From positions 1 to 39,435 of the forward strand of contig JAAENI010000804.1 of assembly GCA_024224595.1 (NCBI GenBank): a stretch of 39,435 bases of DNA, in the 5' to 3' direction. Below the pieces are notes generated by a model. It searched no databases. It had not been told where the DNA came from and was given only the letters and a program-made list of their open reading frames with translations. Shown in pieces: positions 27,200-38,404 of this stretch (its first letter is position 1; the number at the start of each line of letters is the position of its first letter). The position numbers were made by a program, and so were the translations under genes. The DNA is from Hyphomicrobiales bacterium. Lineage in GTDB: Bacteria; Pseudomonadota; Alphaproteobacteria; Rhizobiales; Rhizobiaceae.

Positions 27200-27925
27200 A
27201 TGTCTGCCAGTACTACCAAAACCAAAAATGCATTTACCACATCCGGTCTTACAAAAACCTATGGTTCTGGTGAGACCGCTGTCCATGCGCTTCGTGGAGT
27301 AGATCTGGAACTCCCGGCCGGTGAACTGGTTGTTCTTTTGGGAGCCTCAGGCAGCGGAAAATCGACATTGCTCAATATTTTGGGCGGACTTGATCATGCC
27401 AGCGAAGGGAGTGCTCATTTTTTTGATGAAGAATTGACTTCAATGAGTGACCATCAACTCACATTATACCGAAGACATCAGGTTGGCTTTGTATTTCAGT
27501 TCTACAATTTGATGCCCAGTTTAACAGCGTTGGAAAATGTAGAACTGGTGACCGAAATATCAAACGATCCACTCGATCCCGGCGAAGCATTAAAACTCGT
27601 TGGATTAGAAGACAGAGCTAATCATTTTCCGGCACAATTATCAGGTGGTGAACAACAGCGTGTCGCCATTGCACGTGCCGTAGCCAAACGCCCAACCGTA
27701 TTGTTTTGCGATGAGCCGACAGGGGCACTCGATAGCAAGACAGGTCGAACCGTGTTGGGAGTATTGCAGGATGTGAATATCAACCTGGGAACGACAGTAT
27801 TGATCATTACCCATGCCGCCGCGACAGCAGATATGGCAGATCGCACCATTCATTTTTCTGATGGTGGAATTCGTAAGGTTATTATCAACAAATCAAAATT
27901 GTCTGCGGAGCAAATTGAGTGGTAA
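27200..27925 (+). CDS. ABC transporter ATP-binding protein (MacB/LolD-type)
   Basis: Walker [39 protein letters not shown]. Confidence 0.93.
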   Translation: MSASTTKTKNAFTTSGLTKTYGSGETAVHALRGVDLELPAGELVVLLGASGSGKSTLLNILGGLDHASEGSAHFFDEELTSMSDHQLTLYRRHQVGFVFQFYNLMPSLTALENVELVTEISNDPLDPGEALKLVGLEDRANHFPAQLSGGEQQRVAIARAVAKRPTVLFCDEPTGALDSKTGRTVLGVLQDVNINLGTTVLIITHAAATADMADRTIHFSDGGIRKVIINKSKLSAEQIEW

Positions 27926-27944
27926 TTGGGAAACAAAATACAGC

Positions 27945-30308
27945 ATGACACCGCTTGACCGAAAATTAGTACGTGACCTGTGGCGCATGAAAGGCCAGGC
28001 CATAGCAATATCAGTAGTTATTGCGCTGGGTGTGATGTTATTGATCATGATGGATGGTCTGGTCAATTCTCTTGAGGAAACCAAACAGGCATATTATCAA
28101 CGCTACCGTCTGGCAGATATATTTGCACCAGTGAAAAGGGCGCCTGATCATCTGCTGGCAGAAATTGCGAGAATTCCCGGGGTTTCTTCAGTTGAAGGTC
28201 GAGTGAACGGCAGCGCCCTGATCAACCTGCCTGAAATCAAAACGCCACTACGCGCGCAAACCGTTTCCCAACCTGATATTGGTACCCCGCGCCTCAATGA
28301 CATCTATCTTGCCGCAGGCAGAAGAATTAATCCCAACCACAAGAATGAAATATTGTTGCTTGAGGGATTTGCAAAAGTGCATGGTTTGGAACCCGGTGAC
28401 AAATTGTCCGCAACAATGAATGGATCGAGAAGATCATTTCAGATTGTTGGCCTCGCCCAATCTCCAGAATTTCTGTTTTCTGCTCCTCCTGGTGAATTCA
28501 TGCCCGATGATGCCCGTTTTGCGGTCATCTGGATGAGCAAATCCGCACTTGCCGCAACTTATGATATGAATGGTGCATTCAATGAAGCATTGTTATCGGT
28601 ATCGCGGGGAAGTAAGTTATCCGAGATTCTGGCTCGCGTCGATCGCATATTATCATCTTCGGGTGGAATTGGTGCTTACGCATTGCGTGATCACACTTCA
28701 AATCGATTTATACAGGAGGAAATAAACGGCCTGAAATTATCAAGCAGGGGAGTACCTCCACTGTTTTTGACAGTCGCCGCGTTTTTACTGAATATCGTTG
28801 TATCGCGAATGCTTCAATCCGAACGCGAACAAATTGGTCTGCTCAAGGCATTTGGCTATTCCAGTTTTGAAATCGGGGTCCACTATTTCAAATTTATACA
28901 GACCATTGCTATAGGAGGTGCATTACTGGGTTGTATTCTGGGCATTCTATCGGGCCGCAGTTTACTGGTCGTCTATCAGACCTATTACAAATTCCCGTTC
29001 CTGCTGTTTCAAGTTGATTCCGCTACATTTCTTATTGGCATAGTGATCAGTGTTCTGTCAGCCTCAGCCGGTGGTATTTTTGTCCTTCGTCAGGTTTTTG
29101 CATTGACCCCTGCTACTGCCATGCGCCCACCCGCACCTGCTGATTACAGCCATTCGGCAAATCTCAATAATTCATTGAAATTTCTGCTCGATCAACCCAC
29201 CCGCATGGTGATCCGGCAGCTAACAAGACAGCCGCTAAGAGCAGTCGGTGCAATTGTCGGCATTTCGGCAGGCATGGCGTTATCGGTTGGAATGCTCAGT
29301 GTACTCAGTTCATTTGATCGAACTCTTGATCTCAATTTCAACATCATTGACCGCAGTGATCTAACGGTTAGTTTCAATAATACCCTGTCAGACAAAATTC
29401 TTTTTGAACTGAAAAGTATTGACGGGGTTATTGAAGTAGAGCCGTTTCGAAATGTTGCAGCGATTATGCGAAATGGTTTTGAAGTCTATCGCGGCGGTGT
29501 CAATGGCTTGGTCGAGTTGCCCCGATTAAACAGAGCAGTAGACAAAAATCTGGAGTCAATTCGCATTACAAATGGTGGCATCATATTAGGTGCGGGGTTG
29601 GCCAAAACCTTGAATATAAAGACAAATGATATTTTGACTGTAGATGTGCGTGAAGGACGCCGACCGCTATTACATGTCCCAGTAGTCGGCGTTGCCGAAA
29701 CTCTGATTGGTTCGCCTGCCTATATGCATTTGTCAACGCTAAACCGTTCCCTGGGAGAGCCTGGACGGATATCAGGAGCGCACCTTCGTATTGATAGTTC
29801 CAAAAGCCCGGCTATTTATAAAACAATCAAGAACCTGCCGTCTGTAGCCGGTGTTTCCGTGAAAAAACAGGCCCGCGAAGCTTTCAAAAAAATAATTGAT
29901 TCAGGTGCCGGTGCTATCCGATACATCATGGCGGCAATCGCTGGTATCATCACTTTTGGTATTGTTTATAACAGTGCCCGCATCGCATTTGCCGAGAGAG
30001 CCAGAGATCTTGCAAGTTTACGCGTCATTGGCTTCACCAAAAACGAGACAGCGTTTGTATTGCTGGCTGAGCTGGCAATCATCACTTTGATATCTCTGCC
30101 AGTCGGTTCAATTCTGGGTTACTATCTATCCTTCGCGATTTCCAGGGGATTTAGTACTGATCTCTATCAGATACCAGCCATTTTTTCACCGCAGAACTTC
30201 GGTTTTGCCACCATCGCTGTTTTAGCTGCAGCTGCTGTTTCCGGCTGGCTGGTGAAGCGTGATATTAGTACAATTGATCTGGTTTCATCTTTAAAAACAA
30301 GAGAATAA
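27945..30308 (+). CDS. FtsX-like ABC transporter permease
   Basis: Track ORF 27813..30308; start at ATG 27945 (MTPLDRKLVRDLWRMKGQ) preferred because it avoids most of the overlap with the ATPase. Two FtsX-type TM modules (REQIGLLKAFGYSSFEIG; RARDLASLRVIGFTKNETAFVLL). Confidence 0.88.
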   Translation: MTPLDRKLVRDLWRMKGQAIAISVVIALGVMLLIMMDGLVNSLEETKQAYYQRYRLADIFAPVKRAPDHLLAEIARIPGVSSVEGRVNGSALINLPEIKTPLRAQTVSQPDIGTPRLNDIYLAAGRRINPNHKNEILLLEGFAKVHGLEPGDKLSATMNGSRRSFQIVGLAQSPEFLFSAPPGEFMPDDARFAVIWMSKSALAATYDMNGAFNEALLSVSRGSKLSEILARVDRILSSSGGIGAYALRDHTSNRFIQEEINGLKLSSRGVPPLFLTVAAFLLNIVVSRMLQSEREQIGLLKAFGYSSFEIGVHYFKFIQTIAIGGALLGCILGILSGRSLLVVYQTYYKFPFLLFQVDSATFLIGIVISVLSASAGGIFVLRQVFALTPATAMRPPAPADYSHSANLNNSLKFLLDQPTRMVIRQLTRQPLRAVGAIVGISAGMALSVGMLSVLSSFDRTLDLNFNIIDRSDLTVSFNNTLSDKILFELKSIDGVIEVEPFRNVAAIMRNGFEVYRGGVNGLVELPRLNRAVDKNLESIRITNGGIILGAGLAKTLNIKTNDILTVDVREGRRPLLHVPVVGVAETLIGSPAYMHLSTLNRSLGEPGRISGAHLRIDSSKSPAIYKTIKNLPSVAGVSVKKQAREAFKKIIDSGAGAIRYIMAAIAGIITFGIVYNSARIAFAERARDLASLRVIGFTKNETAFVLLAELAIITLISLPVGSILGYYLSFAISRGFSTDLYQIPAIFSPQNFGFATIAVLAAAAVSGWLVKRDISTIDLVSSLKTRE

Positions 30309-30309
30309 A

Positions 30310-31536
30310 ATGACAAATACAAGATCACGTTCATGGATTTCCATTGCTGCAATCATCCTGATAATGGCAGCAATGGCCTGGGCATTCTGGCCCCGCCCTT
30401 TGCTGGTGGATACCGGAATAGTCAAACTGGAACCGATGATAATTACAATAGATGAAGAGGGAAAAACCCAGGTTCGCAATGCCTATATTGTCTCGACACC
30501 TGTTGCCGGAAGGCTATTACGAATTGAGGTCACTTCCGGTGATCAGGTTGAGGGCGGCAAAACCATAATAGCCCGCATGCTGCCATCAAATCCAGCTGCG
30601 TTAGATGTTCGTACCCGTGAACAGGCACGCGCAATAGTTGCTGCGGCAGAAGCAGCGGTGCGTGTCGCACAGGCAGATCTGAATAAAACAAAAGCCGATG
30701 CCGAACTTGCCGATCTGGATATCGAACGCAAACGCAAACTCGGCAAAAGCGGCATTATTTCACAAGTGGCAGTTGAACGTGCCGAGAGCGCCTGGCGAGC
30801 AGCAAGAGCTTCTCTTGATCAGGCTAAAGCAGGCATTTCGATGCGCCAGGCTGATCTCGCTAATGCTCGAACCAGGCTAACTAATTTTACCAATCGCAAC
30901 ACTGACTCTCAAGATGAAAACACCGTTCAAAAAGGAGCTATTCCGGTATTTGCACCCATCTCGGGTCGCATCTTGAGAATACTGCAGGAAAGCGAAACCA
31001 CCCTGCCCGCCGGTAAACCCATCCTTGAAATCGGAGACATATCAAATGATTTGGAAATTGTAGCCGAGCTCTTGTCGACCGATGCAGTGAAGGTTTCAGT
31101 TGGAAATCGGGTAATCATTCGAAACTGGGGCGGCGCTAAGGATCTGAACGGCACAGTCGAGCGTGTCGATCCCTGGGGATTTACCAAATTTTCAGCACTT
31201 GGTGTGGAAGAGCAAAGAGTGCACACTGTTATCAGATTTAAGGATTCCCCCGGGTTGCGCAAAAGCCTCGGTCACGGATTTCGCGTTGAAACGCGAATCG
31301 TAATCTGGGAAAAAAATAATGCCCTTGTTGTTCCTTCAAGCGCCTTGTTTCGTGACAAAGGTAGCTGGGTCGTATTCGCTGTCGAGAATGGCGTAGCGGT
31401 TGTTAGGAAAATAGAAATTGATCACAACAATGGCGTTCAAGCGCAAGTGCTGTCGGGGCTGAAAAAAGATGATGAGGTAATATTATTCCCAAGTTCAGGT
31501 CTTGTCGACGGAATTCGGGTCGCGAAACGAATCTAA
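30310..31536 (+). CDS. HlyD/RND-type periplasmic adaptor subunit
   Basis: Single N-terminal TM, VSTPVAGRLLRIEVTSGDQVEGG, coiled-coil hairpin, IPVFAPISGRILRILQESETTLPAGKPILEIGD. Confidence 0.88.
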   Translation: MTNTRSRSWISIAAIILIMAAMAWAFWPRPLLVDTGIVKLEPMIITIDEEGKTQVRNAYIVSTPVAGRLLRIEVTSGDQVEGGKTIIARMLPSNPAALDVRTREQARAIVAAAEAAVRVAQADLNKTKADAELADLDIERKRKLGKSGIISQVAVERAESAWRAARASLDQAKAGISMRQADLANARTRLTNFTNRNTDSQDENTVQKGAIPVFAPISGRILRILQESETTLPAGKPILEIGDISNDLEIVAELLSTDAVKVSVGNRVIIRNWGGAKDLNGTVERVDPWGFTKFSALGVEEQRVHTVIRFKDSPGLRKSLGHGFRVETRIVIWEKNNALVVPSSALFRDKGSWVVFAVENGVAVVRKIEIDHNNGVQAQVLSGLKKDDEVILFPSSGLVDGIRVAKRI

Positions 31537-31599
31537 ACTAGAACATTCAGATATAGAAGACTCGGCTTAATAATGGCCTGACTGCGCTGGTTCAGCATC

Positions 31600-31748
31600 T
31601 TGTTGAAATTTCCAACAAAGGCTTGATCAAAGCCTTCGAACGTGAAACTAAATGCCTCGCAACCTTAAGGGCGCTGAGCGCGGTCCGCACATTGGACAAC
31701 CGTAGCGCTGGCCCCTCGTGTTCATGGTTGCCACGCGGAAAAGGGGCC
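31600..31748 (+). promoter_or_regulatory. Inverted-repeat-rich leader upstream of tryptophanase-family gene
   Basis: TTGTTG-N7-CAACAA (31600-31618), AAGGCTT-GATCA-AAGCCTT (31618-31636), and GGCCCCT...AGGGGCC hairpin (31710-31748) before an AGGAG site and ATG 31767. Confidence 0.45.
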
Positions 31749-31766
31749 GACAAACAGGAGCCCCTG

Positions 31767-33134
31767 ATGAAAACTATCTTTGAACCCTTCCGTATAAAAT
31801 CCGTCGAACCCATCCGCGTGACAACGCGGGATGAGCGCGTTCGATTGATTCGAGAGGCGAATTTCAACCCATTCACGCTGCATTCCGATGACGTGATGAT
31901 CGACCTGCTCACAGACAGCGGAACTGGTGCGATGAGTGCTGCACAATGGGCGGCAGTCATGAAAGGCGACGAAAGCTATGCGGGTTCACCTTCCTTTTTT
32001 CGATTTGAAGCGGCTGTCCAGAACCTGACGAATTTCAAACACATCATACCTACCCATCAGGGCCGCGCAGCGGAAGCCATCCTGTTCTCGATGATGGGAG
32101 GACCCGGCCGTCGTATTCCCAACAACACTCATTTCGATACTACCCGTGGCAATATCGAGGCCTCGGGCGCAGAAGGGGCCGACCTTGTGATTGACGAAGG
32201 GCTTGATCCGCAATCCCTGCATCCGTTCAAGGGCAACATGGATCTGGATAAGCTGCGTTCTTATCTTGATGAGCACGGAGACGCCGTTCCGTGCGTTATG
32301 GTTACGATCACCAACAACGCTGGCGGCGGGCAACCGGTAAGCTTGAAAAACATTCACGCGACTGGCGCATTGGCCAGGGAATACGGCAAACCGTTCATCA
32401 TTGACGGGTGTCGCTTTGCGGAAAACGCCTGGTTCATCAAACAGCGCGAAGCGGGTCAAGGGGATCGTTCGATCACCGAAATTGTGCGCGATTGTTTTTC
32501 AGTTGCGGACGGCATGACGATGAGTGCGAAGAAAGACGCGTTTGGCAATATCGGGGGCTGGTTGGCGCTAAATGATAATGATATGGCTGAAACCGCCCGG
32601 GGTCACCTGATCCGCACCGAAGGGTTTCCGACCTATGGCGGCCTGTCAGGCCGGGATCTGGAGGCACTGGCCCAAGGTCTGGTCGAGATCGTGGACGAGG
32701 ATTATCTCAGGTATCGTATCCGCACCAATTCCTACATTGTCGAGAAATTGGATGCGATTGGCATCCCGGTGGTGAAACCCGCGGGCGGACATGCAGTGTT
32801 TGTCGATGCGCGGGCCTGGCTGCCCCATATTGACCCGCTGTTATATCCTGGTCAGGCCGTGTCTGTCGCGCTTTTTGAACTGGGTGGTATTCGCGCTGTT
32901 GAAATCGGAACAGTGATGTTTGGCCGCCAACCCAACGGAAGCGAGATGCCCGCAGCGATGGATCTAGTTCGGCTGGCTTTCCCGCGACGGACCTACACCC
33001 AGTCTCATGCTGATTACATCATCGAGGTCTTTGAAGAACTCGCCGCGATAAAGAACAGCCTCAAGGGGTATCGCATCACTTGGGAGCAGAAACTCATGCG
33101 CCACTTCACTTGTAAATTTGAACCGCTAAGCTAA
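31767..33134 (+). CDS. tnaA: Tryptophanase / tyrosine phenol-lyase family PLP lyase, probably tryptophanase
   Basis: EPFRIKSVEP, DLLTDSGTGAMS, PTHQGRAAE, DGCRFAENAWFIKQREAG, MSAKKDAFGNIGG, GHAVFVDA, RRTYTQSHADYI. Start at ATG 31767 with AGGAG upstream preferred over the track start at 31623. Confidence 0.88.
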   Translation: MKTIFEPFRIKSVEPIRVTTRDERVRLIREANFNPFTLHSDDVMIDLLTDSGTGAMSAAQWAAVMKGDESYAGSPSFFRFEAAVQNLTNFKHIIPTHQGRAAEAILFSMMGGPGRRIPNNTHFDTTRGNIEASGAEGADLVIDEGLDPQSLHPFKGNMDLDKLRSYLDEHGDAVPCVMVTITNNAGGGQPVSLKNIHATGALAREYGKPFIIDGCRFAENAWFIKQREAGQGDRSITEIVRDCFSVADGMTMSAKKDAFGNIGGWLALNDNDMAETARGHLIRTEGFPTYGGLSGRDLEALAQGLVEIVDEDYLRYRIRTNSYIVEKLDAIGIPVVKPAGGHAVFVDARAWLPHIDPLLYPGQAVSVALFELGGIRAVEIGTVMFGRQPNGSEMPAAMDLVRLAFPRRTYTQSHADYIIEVFEELAAIKNSLKGYRITWEQKLMRHFTCKFEPLS

Positions 33135-33640
33135 GCGCAATACCCGGGTTGCCCTGTTTGGTCGGGGCAGCCAACCCAACAATCTCAAAATGATTTTATT
33201 GCCAAAAGCGCTTACATCTTGCTCCCCGAGGGCAGACCAGAGACAGGGTGCTAAAAGAGAGATTAAACCCAATTTTGGATTCCTTCAAGAACAAGAAAAA
33301 TTCCGCCGAACAGAGTTCGCGATCTGCAGATACCACTGTAAAATGTGCAAAACAGACATTGGCCATTTTACAAACAATGGTCACATTGGGCTTGCCTTGT
33401 AATTTCCCTATCGATTCGCAAAGATTGAGCCAATGCGTGCCACACCTTTTTTGGCGAACATTGGCGGCGGCTGGACCGATATGGACTTGGTCGTAAAGGA
33501 CCACCTCTCTAGCAGAACTGGAATTGAAGTCGATTTGTTGGTCATCTGAGGCAAGCATCGGGAATATTTAGCGAAAATGATCGGAAAATCTGATCAATAT
33601 CCAGTTCTATTTGCGATGATTACGCAAATCCGACAGACTG

Positions 33641-34948
33641 CTAAAGTATAAACCGGCTTAGATCGGTATCCTTGGCCAGTTCTCCCAGATTTTCCTGCAC
33701 ATAAGCGCCATCAACCTTGAAGTTCTCACCTGATTTATCAGGAGCGTTGAATGAAATATCATCCAGTATCCGTTCCATCACTGTCTGCAATCGGCGCGCA
33801 CCGATGTTCTCGACGCTTGAGTTCAAACCCACGGCAATATCGGCTATCGCATCAATAGCGTCATCGGTGATCTCAAGAGCAACACCTTCTGTGTCCATCA
33901 GTGCAATATATTGCTTGATCAAACTGGCTTCTGTTTCAGTCAATATCCGCACAAAATCGTCTTTTTCCAACGCGCGCAGTTCAACTCTGATTGGCAGCCT
34001 GCCCTGTAATTCCGGCAGCAGGTCAGAAGGTTTTGATTGATGAAAGGCACCCGAAGAGATGAACAGAATATGATCTGTTTTCACTGATCCATGTTTGGTG
34101 GTAACTGTCGTACCTTCAATCAAAGGCAGCAAATCTCTTTGCACACCCTCGCGTGATACACCGCCGCCACCAGTATTTTGCCTGATAGCTATTTTATCTA
34201 TTTCATCAAGAAAGACGATGCCGTTGTTTTCAACAGAATCCAGTGCTTCGCTGATCAACTGGTCTTCATCGAGCATCTTGTCGGATTCATCGGCAACAAG
34301 AATGTCGTAAGATTCGACAACATTTAATTTACGTTTTTTGGTGCGCTCACCAAAGGCTTTGCCCATCATATCTGAAATATTCATCACGCCAACACTGGCA
34401 CCCGGCATTCCCGGAATGTCAAAACCGCCCATCGGGCTTGACATATCGGCCACTTCAATTTCAATTTCAGTATCATCCAAAGATCCCTCCCGCAACTTCT
34501 TGCGAAATGAATCTCGTGTAGATTTACCGGCATTCTCGCCAACCAGCGCGTCAAGCACCCGGTTTTCTGCCGCCAGATGAGCTTTGGCTTTAACACTTTC
34601 GCGCTTCTTATCCCGGGTCAGCGTAATACCAACTTCCATCAGATCACGTATAATCTGTTCCACATCCCGGCCTACATAGCCGACTTCTGTGAATTTCGTT
34701 GCCTCGACCTTGATGAAAGGGGCACCCGCCAGTTTTGCCAACCTGCGGGAAATTTCGGTTTTACCAACTCCTGTTGGCCCTATCATCAAAATATTCTTAG
34801 GTAAAACTTCTTCTCGCATCGGCCCCTCAAGTTGCAGTCTGCGCCAGCGATTTCTCAGTGCGATGGCGACGGCTCGTTTGGCATCATGCTGGCCGATAAT
34901 AAAGCGATCAAGTTCTGAGACGATTTCGCGAGGTGAAAAATTGGTCAT
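33641..34948 (-). CDS. hslU: HslU, ATPase subunit of HslVU protease
   Basis: [76 protein letters not shown]-terminal LSRFIL. Confidence 0.98.
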   Translation of the reverse strand: MTNFSPREIVSELDRFIIGQHDAKRAVAIALRNRWRRLQLEGPMREEVLPKNILMIGPTGVGKTEISRRLAKLAGAPFIKVEATKFTEVGYVGRDVEQIIRDLMEVGITLTRDKKRESVKAKAHLAAENRVLDALVGENAGKSTRDSFRKKLREGSLDDTEIEIEVADMSSPMGGFDIPGMPGASVGVMNISDMMGKAFGERTKKRKLNVVESYDILVADESDKMLDEDQLISEALDSVENNGIVFLDEIDKIAIRQNTGGGGVSREGVQRDLLPLIEGTTVTTKHGSVKTDHILFISSGAFHQSKPSDLLPELQGRLPIRVELRALEKDDFVRILTETEASLIKQYIALMDTEGVALEITDDAIDAIADIAVGLNSSVENIGARRLQTVMERILDDISFNAPDKSGENFKVDGAYVQENLGELAKDTDLSRFIL

Positions 34949-35011
34949 TCACTGATTTCCATACTGACAAGTTTTAAGTTTATTCGAAGGGGTCTAAATA
35001 AAGCCAGAAAG

Positions 35012-35572
35012 TTATTTTTCCTCATCAAGGCTTTCTATCACCACATTTCCGTTTGTATACACACATATATCTGCAGCAATTTCCATCGATCTTCTGGCAA
35101 TTTCTTCAGCTGATTTCTTGGTATCCGAAAGCGCCATAGCAGCAGCAAGGGCATAATTGCCACCTGAACCAATTGCCATAATACCATGCTCGGGTTCCAG
35201 AACATCGCCATTTCCGGTTAACGCCAGGGTCACATTCTTGTCAGCCACCAGCATCATAGCTTCAAGGCGTCGTAAATACCGGTCTGTACGCCAGTCTTTT
35301 GCCAGTTCGACACAAGCTCGCATCAGTTGATCTGGATATTGTTCAAGTTTTGCTTCAAGGCGTTCAAACAAAGTAAAAGCATCAGCTGTTGCCCCGGCAA
35401 ATCCCGCGATAACATTACCCTTGCCCAGCGGACGAACTTTTTTGGCATTATGTTTTATCACTGTTTGTCCAAGACTAACCTGCCCGTCACCCGCAATGAC
35501 CACCTTACCGCCTTTGCGAACAGTAACGATAGTAGTTGCATGCATGGAAGGAAATCCATTTTGTTCAGCCAT
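35012..35572 (-). CDS. hslV: HslV, peptidase subunit of HslVU protease
   Basis: [37 protein letters not shown]; directly upstream of hslU. Confidence 0.98.
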   Translation of the reverse strand: MAEQNGFPSMHATTIVTVRKGGKVVIAGDGQVSLGQTVIKHNAKKVRPLGKGNVIAGFAGATADAFTLFERLEAKLEQYPDQLMRACVELAKDWRTDRYLRRLEAMMLVADKNVTLALTGNGDVLEPEHGIMAIGSGGNYALAAAMALSDTKKSAEEIARRSMEIAADICVYTNGNVVIESLDEEK

Positions 35573-35766
35573 AATATCCCCTGGTGGGTTGTTCGAATAA
35601 TAAATTCGAGATCATATGTAGGCGTTTTTTGCTGCAATACAATCAATTAAAGAAATTCCCGGCTTTTAATGTATTTTAAGCACTTTCATCACATGCGGGT
35701 ATCTGCGGATAATAATGTTTATGGATTTATTAGTGGCGATCGGGTTACAAGCAGCAATAGTTCATT

Positions 35767-36387
35767 GTGAATATTTTGGAGCACAGAAGAGTGGCGCGCA
35801 CGGCAACAATCAATCGCAAAACAAATGAGACAAAAATTTCGGTGAAGATCGATCTTGACGGTTCCGGTAAATATCAAATTAATACCGGTACAGGATTTTT
35901 CGATCATATGCTGGAACAATTATCCCGTCATTCTCTAATCGATATGGAAATCAGAGCCGATGGTGATCTCCACATTGATGCCCACCACACCTCCGAAGAT
36001 GTCGGAATTGCGGTTGGCCAGGCACTGTCAGATGCGTTGGGGGATCGCGCTGGTATCAGGCGTTATGCATCCATAGATCTGGCAATGGATGAAACGCTTA
36101 CCAAGGCAGCACTGGATGTTTCCGGGCGCCCATATCTGATATGGCAGGTCGTATTTTCCCGCGATAAAGTCGGAGATTATGATACCGAATTATTTCGCGA
36201 ATTCTTTCATGCTCTGGCCCAAAATGCAGGCATCACCCTTCATATCATTAATCAGTATGGTGAAAATAACCACCATATCGCTGAGACCTGTTTTAAATCA
36301 GTTGCCCGCGCACTACGTTCAGCCATTGAACCTGATCCCGGAATGGCCGGTGTCATACCATCAACAAAAGGCACCCTGAACGATTAA
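35767..36387 (+). CDS. hisB: Imidazoleglycerol-phosphate dehydratase
   Basis: [59 protein letters not shown]. Confidence 0.97.
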   Translation: MNILEHRRVARTATINRKTNETKISVKIDLDGSGKYQINTGTGFFDHMLEQLSRHSLIDMEIRADGDLHIDAHHTSEDVGIAVGQALSDALGDRAGIRRYASIDLAMDETLTKAALDVSGRPYLIWQVVFSRDKVGDYDTELFREFFHALAQNAGITLHIINQYGENNHHIAETCFKSVARALRSAIEPDPGMAGVIPSTKGTLND

Positions 36388-36425
36388 GATAATTCGCGTT
36401 TTTCAGATAAAATACTGATGATTAC

Positions 36426-36452
36426 CCAACAAAATATGTTGGTATTTTGTTG
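36426..36452 (+). promoter_or_regulatory. Two mutually exclusive overlapping hairpins in hisB-DUF2628 intergenic region
   Basis: CCAACA-AAATA-TGTTGG (36426-36442) overlaps CAACAAAATA-TGTTGG-TATTTTGTTG (36427-36452). Confidence 0.4.
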
Positions 36453-36473
36453 ATAGACCTATAGATAAAAGTC

Positions 36474-36977
36474 ATGAATACCTACAACATCTATATGCCA
36501 CCCGAATCCGGACCCAACAGCAATATTGCCAGTGCAATATACCTGCCTGACAACAAGGCATGGGTTGCCGCAATAGTGCCGCCAATTTGGTTCATTTGGC
36601 ATCGATTGTGGTGGGGGCTGACAATCTATTTAGCTTATCTGGCAATTGCTTTTCTGCTACTCCTCACGCCCTGGCAATATGCGGTGATATTATTATCAGC
36701 AATTCCTGGCATATATCTGTTTCTGGAAGGTCATGAACTGGTTCGCCAACAATATGAAAACCAGGGGTGGTGGCAGATCGGTGTGGTGCAGGCAAACGGC
36801 GAAGATGATGCAGTATTGCGATATACCCTTGGCCGCAATTCCTCGCAACAGGAGTCACAATCTGATAACATTGAATTTACCGCAGCAGCGTTGGCTAAGA
36901 ATTTCAAAGCGGGTTCCGGTAATCATGATAACGCTTCGAATTCGATCGGCATGTTTCCTCTGGAACCCACCGCATGA
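36474..36977 (+). CDS. DUF2628 domain membrane protein
   Basis: [31 protein letters not shown]...[15 protein letters not shown]; typical position between hisB and hisH in alphaproteobacteria. Confidence 0.88.
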   Translation: MNTYNIYMPPESGPNSNIASAIYLPDNKAWVAAIVPPIWFIWHRLWWGLTIYLAYLAIAFLLLLTPWQYAVILLSAIPGIYLFLEGHELVRQQYENQGWWQIGVVQANGEDDAVLRYTLGRNSSQQESQSDNIEFTAAALAKNFKAGSGNHDNASNSIGMFPLEPTA

Positions 36978-37624
36978 AAACCGCGATCATTGATTATGGC
37001 TCCGGCAATCTTCATTCCGCTGCAAAAGCCTTTGAAAGAGCATTGAGAGATAATGAAATTGACGGGAAAATTGTTGTTACAGACAATCCTCAAACCGTTA
37101 CCCAATGTGATCATATCGTACTGCCCGGTGTTGGTGCATTTGCCGATTGTCGCAAAGGGCTGGACAATGTCGATGGTATGATGGAAGCACTCGAAGAGGT
37201 CGTGATCAGTCGGGCCAGACCATTTCTTGGTATATGCGTTGGTACCCAGTTGATGGCAACCAGAGGCCTGGAAAAATCTGTTACGCAAGGGTTTAACTGG
37301 ATTGGTGGCGAAGTGAGGGAAATAGAGCCCGATGATGACAATCTCAAGATTCCGCAAATTGGCTGGAATACCATCAATGTCATCAATAAACATGAATTAC
37401 TCAAGGATATTCAAACCGGCCCTGATGGACGCCATGCCTATTTTGTCCATTCCTATCATCTGGTTGCCGATAATCGCAACCATATCATCGCTGAATGCGA
37501 TTATGGCGGCGCGGTTACCGCAATTGTCGGACGTGACAACATGATTGGCACTCAATTTCATCCAGAAAAAAGTCAAAAGCTGGGATTGGCATTGATTGCA
37601 AACTTTCTCCGCTGGAACCCTTAG
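36974..37624 (+). CDS. hisH: Imidazole glycerol phosphate synthase subunit HisH
   Basis: [48 protein letters not shown]. Confidence 0.97.
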   Translation: MKTAIIDYGSGNLHSAAKAFERALRDNEIDGKIVVTDNPQTVTQCDHIVLPGVGAFADCRKGLDNVDGMMEALEEVVISRARPFLGICVGTQLMATRGLEKSVTQGFNWIGGEVREIEPDDDNLKIPQIGWNTINVINKHELLKDIQTGPDGRHAYFVHSYHLVADNRNHIIAECDYGGAVTAIVGRDNMIGTQFHPEKSQKLGLALIANFLRWNP

Positions 37625-37642
37625 CTAGAGCACTGTACCATT

Positions 37643-38374
37643 ATGATCTTATTTCCCGCAATCGATCTGAAAGATGGTGAATGTGTTCGTCTGAAACTCG
37701 GTGATATGAACGACGCAACGGTCTATAATACAGATCCGGGTGCCCAGGCACTTGAATTTGAACGACAGGGTTTTGATTGGTTGCATGTCGTCGACCTGAA
37801 TGGAGCTTTTGCCGGGGAAACGGTAAATGGCGATGCGGTTGAGGCCATATTGAAGGCCACCAAAAATCCGGTTCAGCTGGGCGGCGGCATTCGAAATCTT
37901 GATCATATTGAAGAATGGCTTTCAAAAGGATTGGCCCGGGTGATACTGGGAACCATCGCAGTGCGAGACCCGCAATTGGTAAAGCAGGCCTGCAAACAGT
38001 TCCCCGGCAAAATTGCCGTTGGCATTGATGCAAAAGGCGGCAGGGTTGCGGTTGAAGGCTGGGCAGAGGCCAGTGAACTGGGCATTATTGAAATGGCCAA
38101 CCGGTTTGAGGGTGCAGGCGTATCAGCAATCATCTATACAGATATCGATCGTGACGGGATCTTGACCGGCATCAACTGGAATTCAACGATAGAGCTTGCC
38201 AACGCTGTTAGCATTCCGGTCATTGCTTCTGGCGGTCTGGCATCACTGGATGATATTCACAGGATGAACCAGCCCGATGCAAATATTCTCGAAGGTGCCA
38301 TTTCCGGGCGCGCCCTTTATGATGGACGAATTAATGCTGCTCAGGCATTGGCAATATTAAATGAACATCATTAG
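37643..38374 (+). CDS. hisA: Phosphoribosyl-ProFAR isomerase HisA
   Basis: [39 protein letters not shown]. Confidence 0.97.
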   Translation: MILFPAIDLKDGECVRLKLGDMNDATVYNTDPGAQALEFERQGFDWLHVVDLNGAFAGETVNGDAVEAILKATKNPVQLGGGIRNLDHIEEWLSKGLARVILGTIAVRDPQLVKQACKQFPGKIAVGIDAKGGRVAVEGWAEASELGIIEMANRFEGAGVSAIIYTDIDRDGILTGINWNSTIELANAVSIPVIASGGLASLDDIHRMNQPDANILEGAISGRALYDGRINAAQALAILNEHH

Positions 38375-38404
38375 CATTAATTCCAAAACCCATGAGGCCC
38401 GTTT

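Noticed and set aside
27200-31536. ABC ATPase, FtsX permease and HlyD adaptor as a novel system
   Set aside because: Fits ordinary MacAB/DevBCA-like exporters; nothing unusual visible beyond unknown substrate.
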